From the NCBI GenBank assembly GCA_026225945.1, contig JAMJFZ010000239.1, forward strand, positions 31,262,501-31,326,500: a DNA stretch of 64,000 nt. The letters run 5' to 3'. This document shows positions 11,340 through 22,861 of this stretch, piece by piece (the first letter of the stretch is position 1; every line of letters starts with the position of its first letter). This DNA comes from Cricetomys ansorgei. Its lineage: Eukaryota > Chordata > Mammalia > Rodentia > Nesomyidae. The position numbers were made by a program, and so were the translations under genes. A model generated the notes under the pieces. That model had not been told where the DNA came from, searched no databases, and saw only the letters and a program-made list of their open reading frames with translations.

Positions 11340-12600
11340 TAAGGTAAATTTTTAAACTTTACAAGATAAAGGCATGATGTAAAAACCAAAAGTCAAGGGA
11401 AGTTTCACCCCGTGACTGTTAGTGCCTGGGACATCAGCAGCAACTGTGAACTTCCAAGTGATCACCCTTGTAGGTTCCCAGAAGCAACATACAGGCTTCC
11501 GACCGATGAACCCCACAAAGGCAATGAGAGTCCACAGAAGCAGCAAGAGTGAAGTGTTCTGCTCTGTGCTGGGCTGCCTTAGTCAGGTTAAGAGTTACTG
11601 AGCACAGAGCCCAGGGTGTCCCAGTTCGCACTAGGGATCATCAGCGTTGACTTCTGGACTGGAACTTAGGGTCTGTGACTATGTGTGGCCTCAGTCCCTG
11701 GTCGGGGGTTACCACTTGGCTGTACAGGAGCCACACTGGGCTCTGCAGGCTGCCCACAAGTTCCCGGGGTGCCTGCCAGCAACTTAGCCTGTGGCTTCTC
11801 ATCATGCCTCAGGGTCATCTGCTATGGAGGGGAGAATCTGAAGAACTATGGAGAATCAAGCTCCATTTCCATCTACTGGAGGCCAGCCAGCTCATGCCCA
11901 TGAGAGAAACACCTTCCTAAGCATCAGCAAGAAGATATGTAGCGCTGCTGTGCCCTGAGGGCCTATTGGGTGCCAAATACTCAGAAGGAAGCCGAGGTGG
12001 AGCCTGACTCAAGGAGACACCTGGTCCAGCCAGCACCAAACCGTGAAGTGTAAAATCAGCCACCTACCTAGCGTTGCTTTGAACCGTGTGCCTCTCAGAA
12101 CCATATGGTGCTGGGGTCAGTCTCAGGCACTTGAACCCTTTTCAAGCAATGCCCTATGAAGCTAATGTTCACCAGGACACAGCTGGAGACATGTTGCCTA
12201 TGGTCTCTTGTACGTACTTGACATTATGTCTGGGTGAACCTGAGAATGATTGGAAAAGTCTCAGTAAGCCAGGACCGACTGACACCGCAAGGTCACCTTG
12301 GTAGTGCCTGTGTAATACCCCAGAGAGATGATCCCATCCAAATATTTTGAGCCGAGCTGAGGACACTGGTATGCCCTCGCCATCTTCCGTGTCCAAAAAG
12401 TGGCATTTGCTTGTGAACTATGCTTTTGTCCCGTGATTCCTTCCTTTCTTGTCATACACAGGCAAGGTGACATTGGATTGGGAGACTGTGGCTCCTTATA
12501 GATGCAAATCCACTCTCTTGAATGTGGTCCTAAACAAGCCATGCTGCTCTAGAATTTTACATATACCTGTGGCTGTATCTACAAGAACTTAAAGTCACTT
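11340..12600. other. Intergenic single-copy sequence
   Basis: No repeat or coding exon recognised. Several open frames of under 100 codons have no recognisable features. Confidence 0.5.
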
Positions 12601-12603
12601 TGT

Positions 12604-12800
12604 CGGAGCCAGCTGTGGTAGCGGCTGCCTGTAGCTTTTGTTGACGTTGGAGAATCATAGAGTACGGAGTTTAGGGCTATCCAACACAGAGACCTTGTCT
12701 CTTAAACTAAAGGTGATATATTGGCAAGCAGAGCAATGCTAGAACATGCACTTAACACACACGAGGCCCTGCATTCAGCACCCCTGAACCAGGAAATAAA
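12604..12800 (+). mobile_element. Degraded B1 and ID SINE fragments
   Basis: AGCCAGCTGTGGTAGCGGCT to GAGACCTTGTCTC (B1-like), then GAACATGCACTTAACACACA and GGCCCTGCATTCAGCACC (ID-like). Confidence 0.5.
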
Positions 12801-13107
12801 AGATGTAGTAAAATTCACATTTTTGTCATCTTGGTAACATTTGTCATCTTAACAATTTAAAATATATGCCACTGTGGAACCAATGTGCAATTATCCTCCA
12901 TCTTCCGCAGTGGACCACTGCACCCATTAAACAATACTGCTGTCCTCTCCACCAGCTCTCAGAAACCCTTAGTCTACCTCAGTGGTTGCAAAAATTCTAG
13001 ATGTTTGATACAGATGTGATCACAATGTAGTTTGGTCCTTTTGTGGCTGGTTTATTTATGCAATACACAAGGGCCCTCAAAGTTCATCCATGTTAGAGTA
13101 TGTATTT

Positions 13108-13109
<2 letters not shown>

Positions 13110-13142
<33 letters not shown>

Positions 13143-13160
13143 AATGATGATGATGATGAT
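13110..13160 (+). repeat. (GCT)11 next to (GAT)n
   Basis: Eleven pure GCT units at 13,110-13,142, then five to six ATG/GAT units to 13,160. Confidence 0.95.
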
Positions 13161-13262
13161 TTTGAGACATGGTTTTGTTATGTTGCCCGGGCTGCCTCAG
13201 ACCATGGAACTTAAGTGATCCTCCTGCCTTAGTTTCCCAAATAGTTGAATGGGACCAGGTAT
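13161..13262 (-). mobile_element. B1-related fragment
   Basis: TTTTGAGACATGGTTTTGTT, CCCGGGCTGCCTCAGACC and GATCCTCCTGCCTTAGTTTC fit a reverse-oriented old 7SL-derived SINE. Confidence 0.6.
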
Positions 13263-13290
13263 ACACTATGCAAACCTAACTTCTCCCCTC

Positions 13291-13714
13291 TGTGTGTGTT
13301 TGTGTGTGTGTATATGTGTATATGTGTGTGTATACATTTGTGTACGTGTGTGTACGTGTGTATGTGTGTGTGTGTACATGTGTGTGTATGTATGTGTGTG
13401 TATGTGTGTGTGTGTACATGTGTGTATATGTGTATATATGTATGTGTATGTGTGTGTACATGTGTGTGTATATATGTGTGTGTATGTGTGTATATGTATA
13501 TGTGTGTATATGTGTGTGTAAGTGTGTGTGTACGTGTGTGTATGTACGTGTGTATATGTGCGTGTATGTGTGTGTATGTGCGTACATGTGTGTATGTATG
13601 TGTGTGTGTATATGTGTGTATGTGTGTGTATATGTGTGTATGTGTGTGTATGTGTTTGTGTATATATGTATGTGTAAGTGTGTGTGTGTATGTGTGTGTT
13701 TGTGTGCGTGTTAT
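13291..13714 (+). repeat. Compound (TG)n/(TATG)n microsatellite, 424 bp
   Basis: TG dinucleotides with frequent TA and occasional CG interruptions over more than 400 bp. Open frames within it are pure Cys/Val or His/Thr repeats and are not genes. Confidence 0.95.
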
Positions 13715-14000
13715 TTGTGTGCACATGTAGAGGCCAGAGGTTAGTGTCAGATGTCTTCCTCATTTACTCTCCCCCGATTATTTTTTGAGACAGGATCTCT
13801 CGTGGAACCCGGAACTCATAGATTTGACAAGAACAGCTGGCCAGCAAAGCCTAGAGGCCTTTCTGTCTCCACCTCCCATGCTGGAATTAGAAGCACATGC
13901 TGCCATGCCTGGCTTTTCACCCTGTCTGGCCTTTTATGTAGGCACTGGGGTTACAAACTCAGGTCTTCATGCTCTCCTGGCTATCTCTCCAGCCCTCATT
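13715..14000 (-). mobile_element. B4-type SINE
   Basis: GTAGAGGCCAGAGGTTAGTG, TTTTTTGAGACAGGATCTC, CTGGAATTAGAAGCACATGC and GGCTATCTCTCCAGCCC in the reverse order of a B4. Confidence 0.75.
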
Positions 14001-14194
14001 ACCTTACTCTTCCAGGTTGAATAACATTCCTGTGTGTATTTCCTGTTTTGTTTGGGTTGTTTTCACTTTGTAGCTATTGTATATAATATTGCTACAAAAA
14101 TGGGTATACACATTGAAACTGCTTTAAATTTTGAGAGAGGCATATACACAGAATTGCTGGTTCAAGCTTTATTTTATTTTACTCTTTTTTACTT

Positions 14195-14345
14195 TTTAGT
14201 TTTTGGAGACAGGGTTTCTTTTGTGTAACAGCTTTGGCTGTCCAGGAACTCACTCTGTAGGCCAGGCTGGCCTTGAACTCACAGAGATCCACCTGCCTCT
14301 GCCTCTCAAGGGAGGGGATTAAAGGCATTCGCCACCACGTCTGGC
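14195..14345 (-). mobile_element. B1 SINE
   Basis: Near-complete B1 in reverse orientation (GGAGACAGGGTTTCTTTTGT to CACCACGTCTGGC). Confidence 0.92.
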
Positions 14346-14472
14346 TTTTTCTTCGTATTTTTGAGATCACATCTCCCAGGCTGGAATAGTGCAGGCTGGT
14401 CTTGATCTCAACATCCCTCTGTTTCTGCGTCCCAAACATTAAGATTATGGGCACGCACCACCATGCCTGGCT
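14346..14472 (-). mobile_element. Older B1/PB1-type SINE
   Basis: TTTTTGAGATCACATCTCCC to GCACCACCATGCCTGGC, abutting the B1 on its left. Confidence 0.75.
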
Positions 14473-14479
14473 TGTTGTA

Positions 14480-16065
14480 AGTTTTAAAGAACTATCCTAC
14501 CTTCTGTCCCTGCCTACATGGTGAGTTCTCTAGTCTCTTCCATAGCTCTTTTAACACTGGAGTATGCTCCCTGAATAGGTTTCATCTGAAGTTGAAAATG
14601 TAGACCTCCTCCTCCTTCTCCTCCCTCCTCCTTTTCTTTTTTCTTGCCTTTCAGGAGGGGATTTTAGAGGTATGAAACAAAAAGAAAATGCCAGAAGCAC
14701 TGAGGCTGACTGTGGATCTCCCTGGGTCTGGAAGCCTATGCAGCCAAGGAGCACACAGTAGGCTGACAGATTCTGCTCCAGAACCATGTCCTTTTCGTTT
14801 TAGCTGACACCTCATCTAAAGTCACTTAGTGTCCGTTCTGTTCCCGCCCCCTCGCACCCTCCTCCCCCCATCCATAAAACACCTCTTCCTTTCTAAGATA
14901 AGTCATTTCAAACTGACACTCCCTTGTGGAGGATTAACAGAAAGGCCTGAAGCATACAAACTGTGGCTCACCGAAACAAACCCTCCGAGGGTTTTATTTG
15001 AATGAATGAAATTAGGAATGAATGAAACACCACAGTCCCTCCTCTCCTGAGTTCCCTTGAGCTCCCCGCTGTGCGCACTGCAGGTAAGGAACATGGTTCC
15101 TGGGCTTTCTGCTGGCCAGGGGAGGGTCTCCAGAGACACAGTCCAGGTGGTGGAGGACAGGAAGTTGAGCAGCTGGAGGAACTGTGGTTAGAGCATCTCC
15201 CCTGGGCTGCAGCTTTTGCTCCATCCAGCTCCTTCTGTGACAGCCATATTCATTTCTTCACTCCCTGGCCACATCGCGCATTTCCTGGCTCTCAGGGCTC
15301 CAGGAATGCGAGGGCAGTGACGGGGCTCCAGAGTCCTCAGGAGGAAAGCATGTCAGGTGCAGTTCTGGGGGCTTTTCCAAGACCCTCAGCATCCTGCCTT
15401 GCATCTCAGAAAACCTGACAGTGCCCAGCCGGCACGGAAGACAGAGAAAACAGGGAGGAAATGAAGCGGGCTGCAGACACCACAGATCTCCACTCCTTTC
15501 CTTTAGAGACAAGCATTTCACCGTCACTTCTGGCCAAGTGACGTTTATAGACCTCTCTGTTGTCCTCGGTGCCTGCCTGGTTAAAACCCTCCAGATGTCT
15601 GCTTCCCTCCCTGAAATGCCAGATACTGGGAGGGCTCGAGGAGGCACTCCCTGTTTGATCTGGGTCTGATTGGCCTTGGCAGGACCTCCCCAACTTCTCT
15701 TGCTTCCTGTAACTCTATGACTGGCAAGAGCCAAGGCCTCCAGACCCTATAGATCATCAATTTCTTTCTTCTAGCAGTTCTTTGGAAGCAACAGAGCAGA
15801 GGAAAACAAGCGCATTCATACGTAGATGTGGGAAGTCTCTTTTAGGCGGATCCTATTTCGAGATGGTAGACTATAGGTGTCTCATGAGCACAGAGGAACC
15901 CAGGCCAACGTTTATCGAATACCCTCCTGTGTGTCTGGTTCTATCTATGCAGTGTTAGGACCATGCCCATTGAATAAACGAGGGAGGCCATGTCCTTAGG
16001 TGTATAGTAATTAATTCCAGCACAGTGTCTAAAGTGTAATCAAACATATTTGGACATGTATACCA
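14480..16065. other. Intergenic single-copy sequence
   Basis: Contains a TCC-rich pyrimidine tract at 14,598-14,645. No SINE or coding exon is recognised; open frames of up to 158 codons on both strands show no recognisable protein. Confidence 0.5.
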
Positions 16066-16070
16066 TGTTG

Positions 16071-16104
16071 TGTGCGCGCACACACGCGCGCGCACACACA
16101 CATA
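16071..16104 (+). repeat. Alternating purine-pyrimidine tract (Z-DNA-prone)
   Basis: GTGTGCGCGCACACACGCGC followed by GCGCACACACACA. Confidence 0.9.
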
Positions 16105-16292
16105 AAAAATTAAATGCCATCGGAACACATTTGGTCTTTGTCTTCAGTTCCCAGCATACAGCTCTTAACACTCAGAATTTCTAAGGAGGTAGGAGTTTTT
16201 CTTCTTATGCATATGAGTCAATCATATCTGAGTGTATGCCAATGGAAAGACAGAGAGTGGGTGCTTACAGAGTTTCAAAGTTTCTCTTAGAG

Positions 16293-16470
16293 CGGTGGTT
16301 CTCAAGCTGTGGGTCCTCATCCCCCACCCCCACCCCCACCCCCGGGTAGACCGACCCTTTCACTGGGGGTATCTAAGACCATCTGCACATCAGATATTCA
16401 CATGATGTTTCATAACAATAGCAAAATTTGTTATGAGTAGCAACAAAAGTAATTTTTTAGGAGGGGGCTC
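16293..16470 (+). mobile_element. URR1-like DNA transposon fragment
   Basis: GGTGGTTCTCAAGCTGTGGG, GACCCTTTCACTGGGGGTAT, CTAAGACCATCTGCACATC and TATGAGTAGCAACAAAAGTA match the rodent non-autonomous hAT element URR1. A (CCCCCA)n tract expanded at 16,318-16,345. Confidence 0.75.
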
Positions 16471-16559
16471 CCTACTCTGGGGAGAGGAGATAGAATTCAC
16501 TCTGTCTGCCAATGATTTGATTAATTACACCTCCATAACAAAAGCCTGGATAAAACATC

Positions 16560-16564
16560 TTTAT

Positions 16565-16604
<40 letters not shown>

Positions 16605-16634
16605 CCTATCTACCTATCTATCTATCCACCTATC
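16560..16634 (+). repeat. (TCTA)n microsatellite
   Basis: About 18 TCTA units with a few TCTACC interruptions at the right end. Confidence 0.95.
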
Positions 16635-16635
16635 T

Positions 16636-16784
16636 GTTTTTTTAAGAAAGGGTTTCTCTGTTGTAACTCTGGCTGTCCTAGAACTCACTCTAAAGACCAA
16701 GTTGGCCTTGAACTCACAGAGATCTGCCTGCCTTTGCCTCCCAAGTGCTGGAATTAAAGGCATGCGCCATCACAGCCTGGCTAT
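16636..16784 (-). mobile_element. B1 SINE
   Basis: Reverse B1 (AAGAAAGGGTTTCTCTGTTG to CATCACAGCCTGGC). Confidence 0.9.
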
Positions 16785-16936
16785 TTATTTTATTATGCAG
16801 AGTCTCTCTATGTAACCCTGGCTATCCTGGAACTTGCTACATAGACCGGGCTAGCCTCAATCTTAAAAAGACCCACTTGCCTCTGCCTCTGCCTCCTGAG
16901 TGCTAGGAATAAAGAAATACACTCCTACACCCAGCT
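16785..16936 (-). mobile_element. Older B1 SINE
   Basis: Reverse, divergent B1 (CAGAGTCTCTCTATGTAACC to CTCCTACACCCAGC), abutting the previous one. Confidence 0.8.
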
Positions 16937-16952
16937 GCATGAAACCTCTTGA

Positions 16953-17110
16953 ACTGCTGGATGTGATCAAGAAGGCTTGTAGTCCTAGCACTCTGGAGGT
17001 GGAGGCCTGAGAGTCAGAAGTTCAGGGCCAGGCTTTGCTATCTAGCAAGTTCCAGGCCAGTTTCAGGCTTCAAGAGTCACATGACCATGCCTGTATCAAA
17101 ATGACAACAC
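16953..17110 (+). mobile_element. Divergent B1-type SINE
   Basis: GTAGTCCTAGCACTCTGGAG, GAGTCAGAAGTTCAGGGCCA and a CAAAATGACAACACAG tail. Confidence 0.65.
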
Positions 17111-17149
17111 AGAACAACAGAACAGAACAAATGAAAATCAATAATCAAA

Positions 17150-17711
17150 AGATCCCTCCCCCGTTAAACAATCAGGCTTGGAGGGCTCTAGGTAGTTGAG
17201 CACACTGGGGTTCACGGGGAGGGTGTGGAGTCCTGCGTCCCCGCCCACACACCTGCCCTATGTATCATCTTGCTGGCTGCTCATCTGTGGCTTTCCATGA
17301 CAAACCAGAAATTACTGACGTGTTTTCCTGAGTTCTGTGCCACCCTAGGGAATTACTAGTCCTGAGCTTCTGACCTTGCAGTCAGCTAGGTAAGTAGACC
17401 GGGGACGTCTTTTGTGGCTGGCATCTGAAGTAGGGGCAGTTTGTGGAACTGAATGTTTACTGTGGCATCTGTGCCTGTTCTGGGGAGTGTCAGAAATTGG
17501 TCTGGATTGTAGGGTGCTCAGACAATGCCAGAAGACAGACAAACGCCATCAGAAACAGCAGTGCTGGAAACAGGGACTGCAGTGTAACTCCTGCCACTGC
17601 CCCTCCCACCTGCTGTTAAGGTGTATGTGTGCAGTTGCTCTCTTGTAGATACAAAGTTGAGTAAGGGTAGCTCCACGTGTCTCAGCCTAGCTCAACCTAG
17701 AGATGGCGTAC
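17150..17711. other. Intergenic single-copy sequence
   Basis: No repeat or exon recognised. Confidence 0.5.
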
Positions 17712-17820
17712 AAGGACAGGTGTGGTGGTGCAGGTGATCTCTGTTTGAGGCCAGCCTCGTCTACAGAGTGAGATTCTGTCTCATACATTCACCAAAAAAA
17801 AAAAAAAAGTTAAAAAAAAA
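17712..17820 (+). mobile_element. Truncated B1 SINE with poly(A)
   Basis: GACAGGTGTGGTGGTGCAGG joined to GAGGCCAGCCTCGTCTACAG by an internal deletion, then A15 and A9. Confidence 0.8.
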
Positions 17821-17828
17821 AATGTATG

Positions 17829-17975
17829 TCCAGTAGTGGTGGTACACACCTTTAATCCCACCACTCAGGGAGGCAGAGGCAGGCGAATCTCTATGTCTGA
17901 GGACAGCCTGCTCTACAGAGAAAGTTCCAGGACAGCCAGGGCTATATAGAGAAACCCAGTCTGGAAAAACCTAAA
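17829..17975 (+). mobile_element. B1 SINE
   Basis: Near-complete B1 (CAGTAGTGGTGGTACACACC to GAGAAACCCAGTCTGG). Confidence 0.92.
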
Positions 17976-18025
17976 CAAGAGGAGGGGTGGGGAGAGGGGG
18001 GAAAGAAGGAGGAGGAACTAGAACT

Positions 18026-18115
18026 GGGCTGGGGATGTAGCCCAGTGATAAGAGTGCCTGCTTCCGCGTGGAATGTCCTGAATTCCATTCCCAGCACTGT
18101 AAAACCAAAATAACA
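18026..18115 (+). mobile_element. ID SINE
   Basis: GGGCTGGGGATGTAGCCCAG, GAGTGCCTGCTTCCG and CATTCCCAGCACTG define an ID element. Confidence 0.85.
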
Positions 18116-18584
18116 GAAATCTGTTCTTTTACAATTCTGGAGGCTGGCCACCTGAAATCAAAGTGTCAGAGTGGGTGGCTCCTGATGCTCATGGAGAATC
18201 CTCCTCCTTTCTCCTAGCCCCTGGCACTGGTATAAATCCCTGGTGTCTCTAGCTTTGTAAGTGTCATTGTTGGTTGGAGGGGCTGGCTAGGTCTTGGCAT
18301 TTTGTATTGTCTACAAGTGTTGGATTTACGTGGGAGATATTTGATTGCTCATGATCTGCATGTGTTATCAGTAGAACACCTGAGGTGTTCTGAATCAGTA
18401 AAAACACCTGAGCTCAGAGGCTTGGGGTTCCACTGTCCAGTACGGCACTTGCCATGGTGTTGGTTCCCTCCGCTGAGGTCTGACAGAGTTTGTACCTATT
18501 ATGATAATGCCTCCATGTCTCTTTGCTGAGCGACACAGCATGTATACAGCTACAGTCCTGCCTCCATGAGATTATAGGTGTATG

Positions 18585-18680
18585 CCATACCCATTTTATG
18601 CTGTGCTAGGGATGGTACCCAGGGCTTTTGTACATGCTAGGCCAACACTCTATCCAAGTGAACTACATCCCTCACCCTCC
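18585..18680 (-). mobile_element. ID-type SINE
   Basis: Reverse ID (TAGGGATGGTACCCAGGGCT, TTTGTACATGCTAGGCCAAC, AACTACATCCCTCACCC). Confidence 0.75.
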
Positions 18681-18689
18681 AAGTCTCTT

Positions 18690-20285
18690 TTGATAAAAAC
18701 ACCAATGACTGAATTTTAGGGCTACCCTGGTCCAATAAAGTCTCGTGTTGGTTCCATCTGCAGATACTGTATTTCCACGTACGGGTCCATGACATCATTG
18801 CATGTTTTTGGAGGGCATGCTTCAGTCCGCTTCTGCACAGCAACTCTACAGGATGCTGTGCTGCTGATACTCATGACGTGTCTCTGTTGGGCCCGAGATG
18901 ACCACCCGCCTAGTAGCCATTAGACCGCTCAGGCCCTGGATGAGATAGGCTGGCTGAGGACAGCGCAGGCACAGGGGAAGGGCTCGGATGAAGGAGCTGG
19001 ATTCCCCGCTCTTCCCTAGGGGGAGGAAAGGCCTGTGGTGGAGTCTGGGTGGACCACCCAGGATGTTCGGGCAAGGGAAGGGGGCATTTTTCTTGGCTGC
19101 TAGGCATGTACATCTCTCCCCAAAGCATGGATTCAATCACCTTGACATCAAAACCTCAAGCTTCGGATCTGGGCCTAAGATGCTTTGTTTTTCTTGCTAA
19201 TCAAGACTCTTGCCTTTGGCTCATGGTAACAAAGATTTCAACAGCCACAGCTAAAAAGGTTGTTAGGAGCTCCTGGAAGGCATTATGTTAAGCTCTCTGT
19301 GGAAACGGAGCAAGGTAAATGAGAAACAACTCCTGGGAAGCAGGACTTTCCGGAAGGAGGGGCCATGCATCCTTTAGTGTCCTCGGAGAGACAAGTCATG
19401 AAATGCTTGAGTGCTTTGCCCTCTCAGCAATGTAACTGCACACCCAGGAAGAACTAAGAGGACAAAGGAGCTGATCTGAGGCCTCAAACTCTCTGCCTTG
19501 GCATTTTCTGGAGGGCAGGCACATCCATCTTGATCTGGGCCCCGCCTTCGGCAAGTCTTGGCCCCCAGTGAGTTTAATGCTTCCACACCAGATAGGAGCT
19601 CATTGATGGGAGCAGACGGATAGAAACTGGGCCTGTTTCAAGTTTTGTCACGTAAAGAGGATGCATTTAAACTACCATGTATCCATTTAGTGGATCCTGA
19701 GATATATTTTTGTTTTCCCTCAGGGTTCTCATGAAACGTTGCCTGCACATTTAAGCAGTTCTTGCTTCTGAGGCCAAGCAAGCAAGACTGCCAGAGAACA
19801 ACAACTTCCAGGTTTCGCTTAGCCAGAAATTTTCCTTTGGTGTTTTAACAATGGATTCAGTTACTAGAAACCCTAGCAGAAGGTTAAAGACACCATGTGC
19901 TCTCTGTTAACACTGCCCTTCACCTTGTGGGCCCCTGCCCCAGGGCTGGCCACACAGACTCTTTTTCTTGGGACAAACTGTGGTTTCTGAAGTGTGACTC
20001 AGACTAGAGATTGGGACCTGGCAGGAGGACATTGTTTCTAGTTCAGTTTCACCTTGGGAGAGGAAGTTCTCTTCCCAACTTCAATCTGTCAGCTTTTATG
20101 ACCTGCTGAGGCTCCCTAGGCTGTGCCCAAATCGGGTCCCTGGGTCTCTTATTCTCCCACTTTCCCCCACCTGGACTTGTCTGTATCACAGCTTCTGTGA
20201 CTCTGGAATCCCAGCATCAATCTCCTCCTGAAGGGCAGGGAGTCCATGTCCAGCTATAAGTCAGTAAAGATCACCCTACACCCCA
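18690..20285. other. Intergenic single-copy sequence
   Basis: No SINE or coding exon recognised; open frames are short and unremarkable. Confidence 0.5.
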
Positions 20286-20289
20286 AATG

Positions 20290-20530
20290 TAATTCCCTTT
20301 CCTCCTTCCAGCACTGGGATCTGAAACCAGAGCCTTGTCGTGCTAAGGCCAGTAGTACCACTGAGTTATACGCTCAGCCGTTTTTCTACTGAGACATGAT
20401 CTCACTAAGTCACACAGAATGACCTTGAACTCACTCTGTAGCCGGGGGAGGTCTTGAACTTTTTGCTCCTCCTGCCTCGGTCTCCCTTCGGTGTAGCTGA
20501 GATTATAGACCTACACTGCCAAGTCCACTA
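20290..20530 (-). mobile_element. B4-type SINE (old)
   Basis: CAGCACTGGGATCTGAAACC (ID-like), then CTGAGACATGATCTCACTAA and GAACTCACTCTGTAGCCG (B1-like), in reverse order. Confidence 0.65.
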
Positions 20531-20567
20531 GAAGTGGATTATAGACCTACACTGCCAAGTCCACTAG
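20501..20567 (+). repeat. Perfect 31-bp direct duplication
   Basis: Positions 20,501-20,531 are repeated exactly at 20,537-20,567, with 5 bp between. The unit begins GATTATAGACC and ends GTCCACTAG. It sits at the end of the B4-type SINE. Confidence 0.95.
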
Positions 20568-20569
20568 TT

Positions 20570-21465
20570 AGAAATGTAACATTTCTAATGCTGTGTGGAG
20601 TCAGCTCTTTACACCGGAAACACCTTGACTCCTGGTGGAGGACATGCCACACTTCAGTCCCCAGAGCTGGTAAGTTAAATCTGTGCGGTTCAGCCCAAGC
20701 CCTCCATCCTCATCACTCCTTGACTCACAGCTGTTACCCATCAGCCCCCTTACTGGTCGCATCTGCCCAGTGTTTTCTAGTTTATGGATTCTTCTAGCGT
20801 CAGGCTTCTTTACAGCAGCCTCGTGGATTCTACTAGTTGGAGTCTTTTGCTTTCTTCCCATATCAAAAGGAGCTGGTCCTTATCTAGAATGATGGCTACT
20901 CTCAAGATGGACAATTCTTAGAGTTCGGGATCCTTTTTTCCTCCTAAGTTCAGTTTTAGCCACAGTGAATATAATTTGTTAACTTCTGGGGCTTCCCTGG
21001 GATGCCCCAACAGCCCTATGTCAGCTGCCACATCTCCCCTCCCCACCTGGGTGAGACCTCTCTACAGTCTACAGTCCTAGGCTTTGTGTGAACAAAGATA
21101 CTGGCACTGAAGCTAACTGAAAACTATCGGAGTTCCATAGATGCTACCCGTGGATACATGTGGCCACCGTGCTCCCTGGCCCCGAGTCCTGGCCACTCCT
21201 GGCCCTTACAGCTTTGATTTTGCCCCCCACTCATCTTTGTAAGTGGGTGTGGTGCAGGCAATGCATTTGGAGCAGAAAGGTCTTACCTGCCTTCCCCAGC
21301 CCCCACCTATATTAGATTTCGTTGGAAGCAAAAGCAAATCTCCAAGATCCAGGTCAGCACCAATTTAGGATAATTTCTGCTAGTTGGAAAACAATCTTCT
21401 GAAAAGGTACTTCACTTTTTTCAATTTGGGAAAAATTAGAAAGGTATATAGCCTTTTGGAGAAAC
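20570..21465. other. Intergenic single-copy sequence
   Basis: No recognisable feature. Confidence 0.5.
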
Positions 21466-21466
21466 A

Positions 21467-21468
<2 letters not shown>

Positions 21469-21504
<36 letters not shown>
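21469..21504 (+). repeat. (CA)n microsatellite
   Basis: About 17 CA units. Confidence 0.95.
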
Positions 21505-21506
<2 letters not shown>

Positions 21507-21509
21507 GCT

Positions 21510-22835
21510 TTAAGTAGTTCAAACCTGTCGAGCTAATCTAATCTTACATGACAGAGCAGCAGACTCGGTAGATCAAGGGGATGACAATAGTTGGACTTCA
21601 TCAGCTCTGAAACTTCTGACTCCTACTCAATATGATTATCATTAAACTGGCTGAAGAGTTAGAGAAGACAGGGCCAGTGCTGGTTAGGGACAGAAGTGAG
21701 ACTCCCCCCACCCCCACTCCCCCACAGGGGGGTCAGCCTTGAGCCCCGTGGCTCTGAGCACTTACATGAACAGGCCAGATGACAGAAAAGAGAACTCAAG
21801 GGTCGGGCATGACTGCCAAGACGCAAGTGGGGGGGGGCGGTTGGAAGAGGGGACTGGCTCGGGCTGGGGCCTGGGTACAGGTGATCAGCCAGGCAGAGAA
21901 ATGGCCTTGCAATCACAAAAGTGATCAATGCAATTCAAGAATGGAGGCTTAATCGGAAGAGGTTTCACACTGAAGAAGAACAACGCAGATGCACAGGTGC
22001 GCAGGCACGCACACACTGGTCATGACTTGAATGGTGGCAGGTGTAGACACACGGCACGTAGGGATCTGTAGTTCTCAACCTGCCTCAACGCTACCCGATT
22101 CCAAACTGGATCCCACCGTGAGAAAGACGGGTGGGCAATTTGAGAGAGTCCAGAAAATAAACTGGGATGGGACAGGGAAACGGAAGACCAAAAAGTTAAA
22201 TGAGTTAGGAAAAAAAGTTAAATTGTTGAACTTGGAGATGGACCTCTTTATCAGGGCCAAACCAAACGAAAATAGAAATAAATTAGATGCCAACACGTGA
22301 GAACACAATTAAATGTGACAGGGATCCTCCTTGGCATAAAGGCCATTAAATGAGCAGGGATTTCTCCAGGATGGCTCTGTGCGCCCTAGACAGGCTGGGT
22401 AAAGACCCGGACAACTTGAAAATCGCTGTCCCACTGCACAGTGTTAGGACACTACTTCAAGGTGCTCATTTAAACCCGTAATTGAAAATTAAGCAGCAGC
22501 CGGTAAATGCACCGTTACAGTGTCTCAAGGTGTGGTCGGCTGTCGATCACAAAGAGATGTGCAAATGCACACTAACGTGAGCCAGGGCTTTTTCAGAGTG
22601 TGGGACCCCTGAACAGACACACACACCTTGGCTGTAGCCAATGGGGTTTTCTCTCCCCATTTTTAAGCAAGCTCTTGATGAAGTACCTACTACAGGGAGA
22701 TGGTGACACTGAGACCGGAGCACATGGGTCCCGCCCCAGCGAGACCCCATTCGAGCGTTTTTCTGAGTCACTCGGAATAGGAGGAAAAAAACCCACAACG
22801 CTTTTCCTTATGATGTTGCCAATGGCTGATGACCA
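21510..22835. other. Intergenic sequence beyond the RDH10 3' end
   Basis: Single-copy, with small G/C runs near 21,705-21,730 and 21,829-21,838. No SINE or exon recognised. A longer RDH10 3' UTR could extend into it. Confidence 0.45.
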
Positions 22836-22855
22836 CGCAGTCAGTTATGTAAGTA

Positions 22856-22861
22856 TTTAAT
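22856..22861 (-). terminator. RDH10: Candidate distal RDH10 poly(A) signal (ATTAAA)
   Basis: ATTAAA on the minus strand about 1.15 kb after the stop codon, with a TGCGTGGTC-like GT-rich element about 20 nt downstream. Cleavage would fall near 22,830-22,846. It is the third of three candidate hexamers and was not tested. Confidence 0.4.

Larger units (their letters stand above)
12800..14165 (+). mobile_element. LINE-1 3' fragment (L1M type) broken by later insertions
   Basis: L1M matches at 12,800-13,108 (ACTGCACCCATTAAACA, TTTGTGGCTGGTTTATTTA, AAAGTTCATCCATGTTAGAG) resume at about 14,005-14,165 (GAATAACATTCCTGTGTGTA, CAGAATTGCTGGTTCAAGC). Trinucleotide repeats, a B1 piece, a long TG/TA repeat and a B4 lie between. 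Confidence 0.65.

Noticed and set aside
13229..13763. Long open frames on both strands rich in Cys/Val or His/Thr
   Set aside because: They are translations of the TG/TA microsatellite and have no non-repeat domain.
15071..15734. Overlapping frames of 82-158 codons on both strands
   Set aside because: The sequence is single-copy, but neither strand gives a protein I recognise and no supporting splice sites stand out. It could be a lncRNA, but nothing shows it.
1..22000. STAU2 exons or another gene on the left
   Set aside because: STAU2 lies beyond RDH10 in mammals, but tens of kilobases away, and no exon resembling it was found here.
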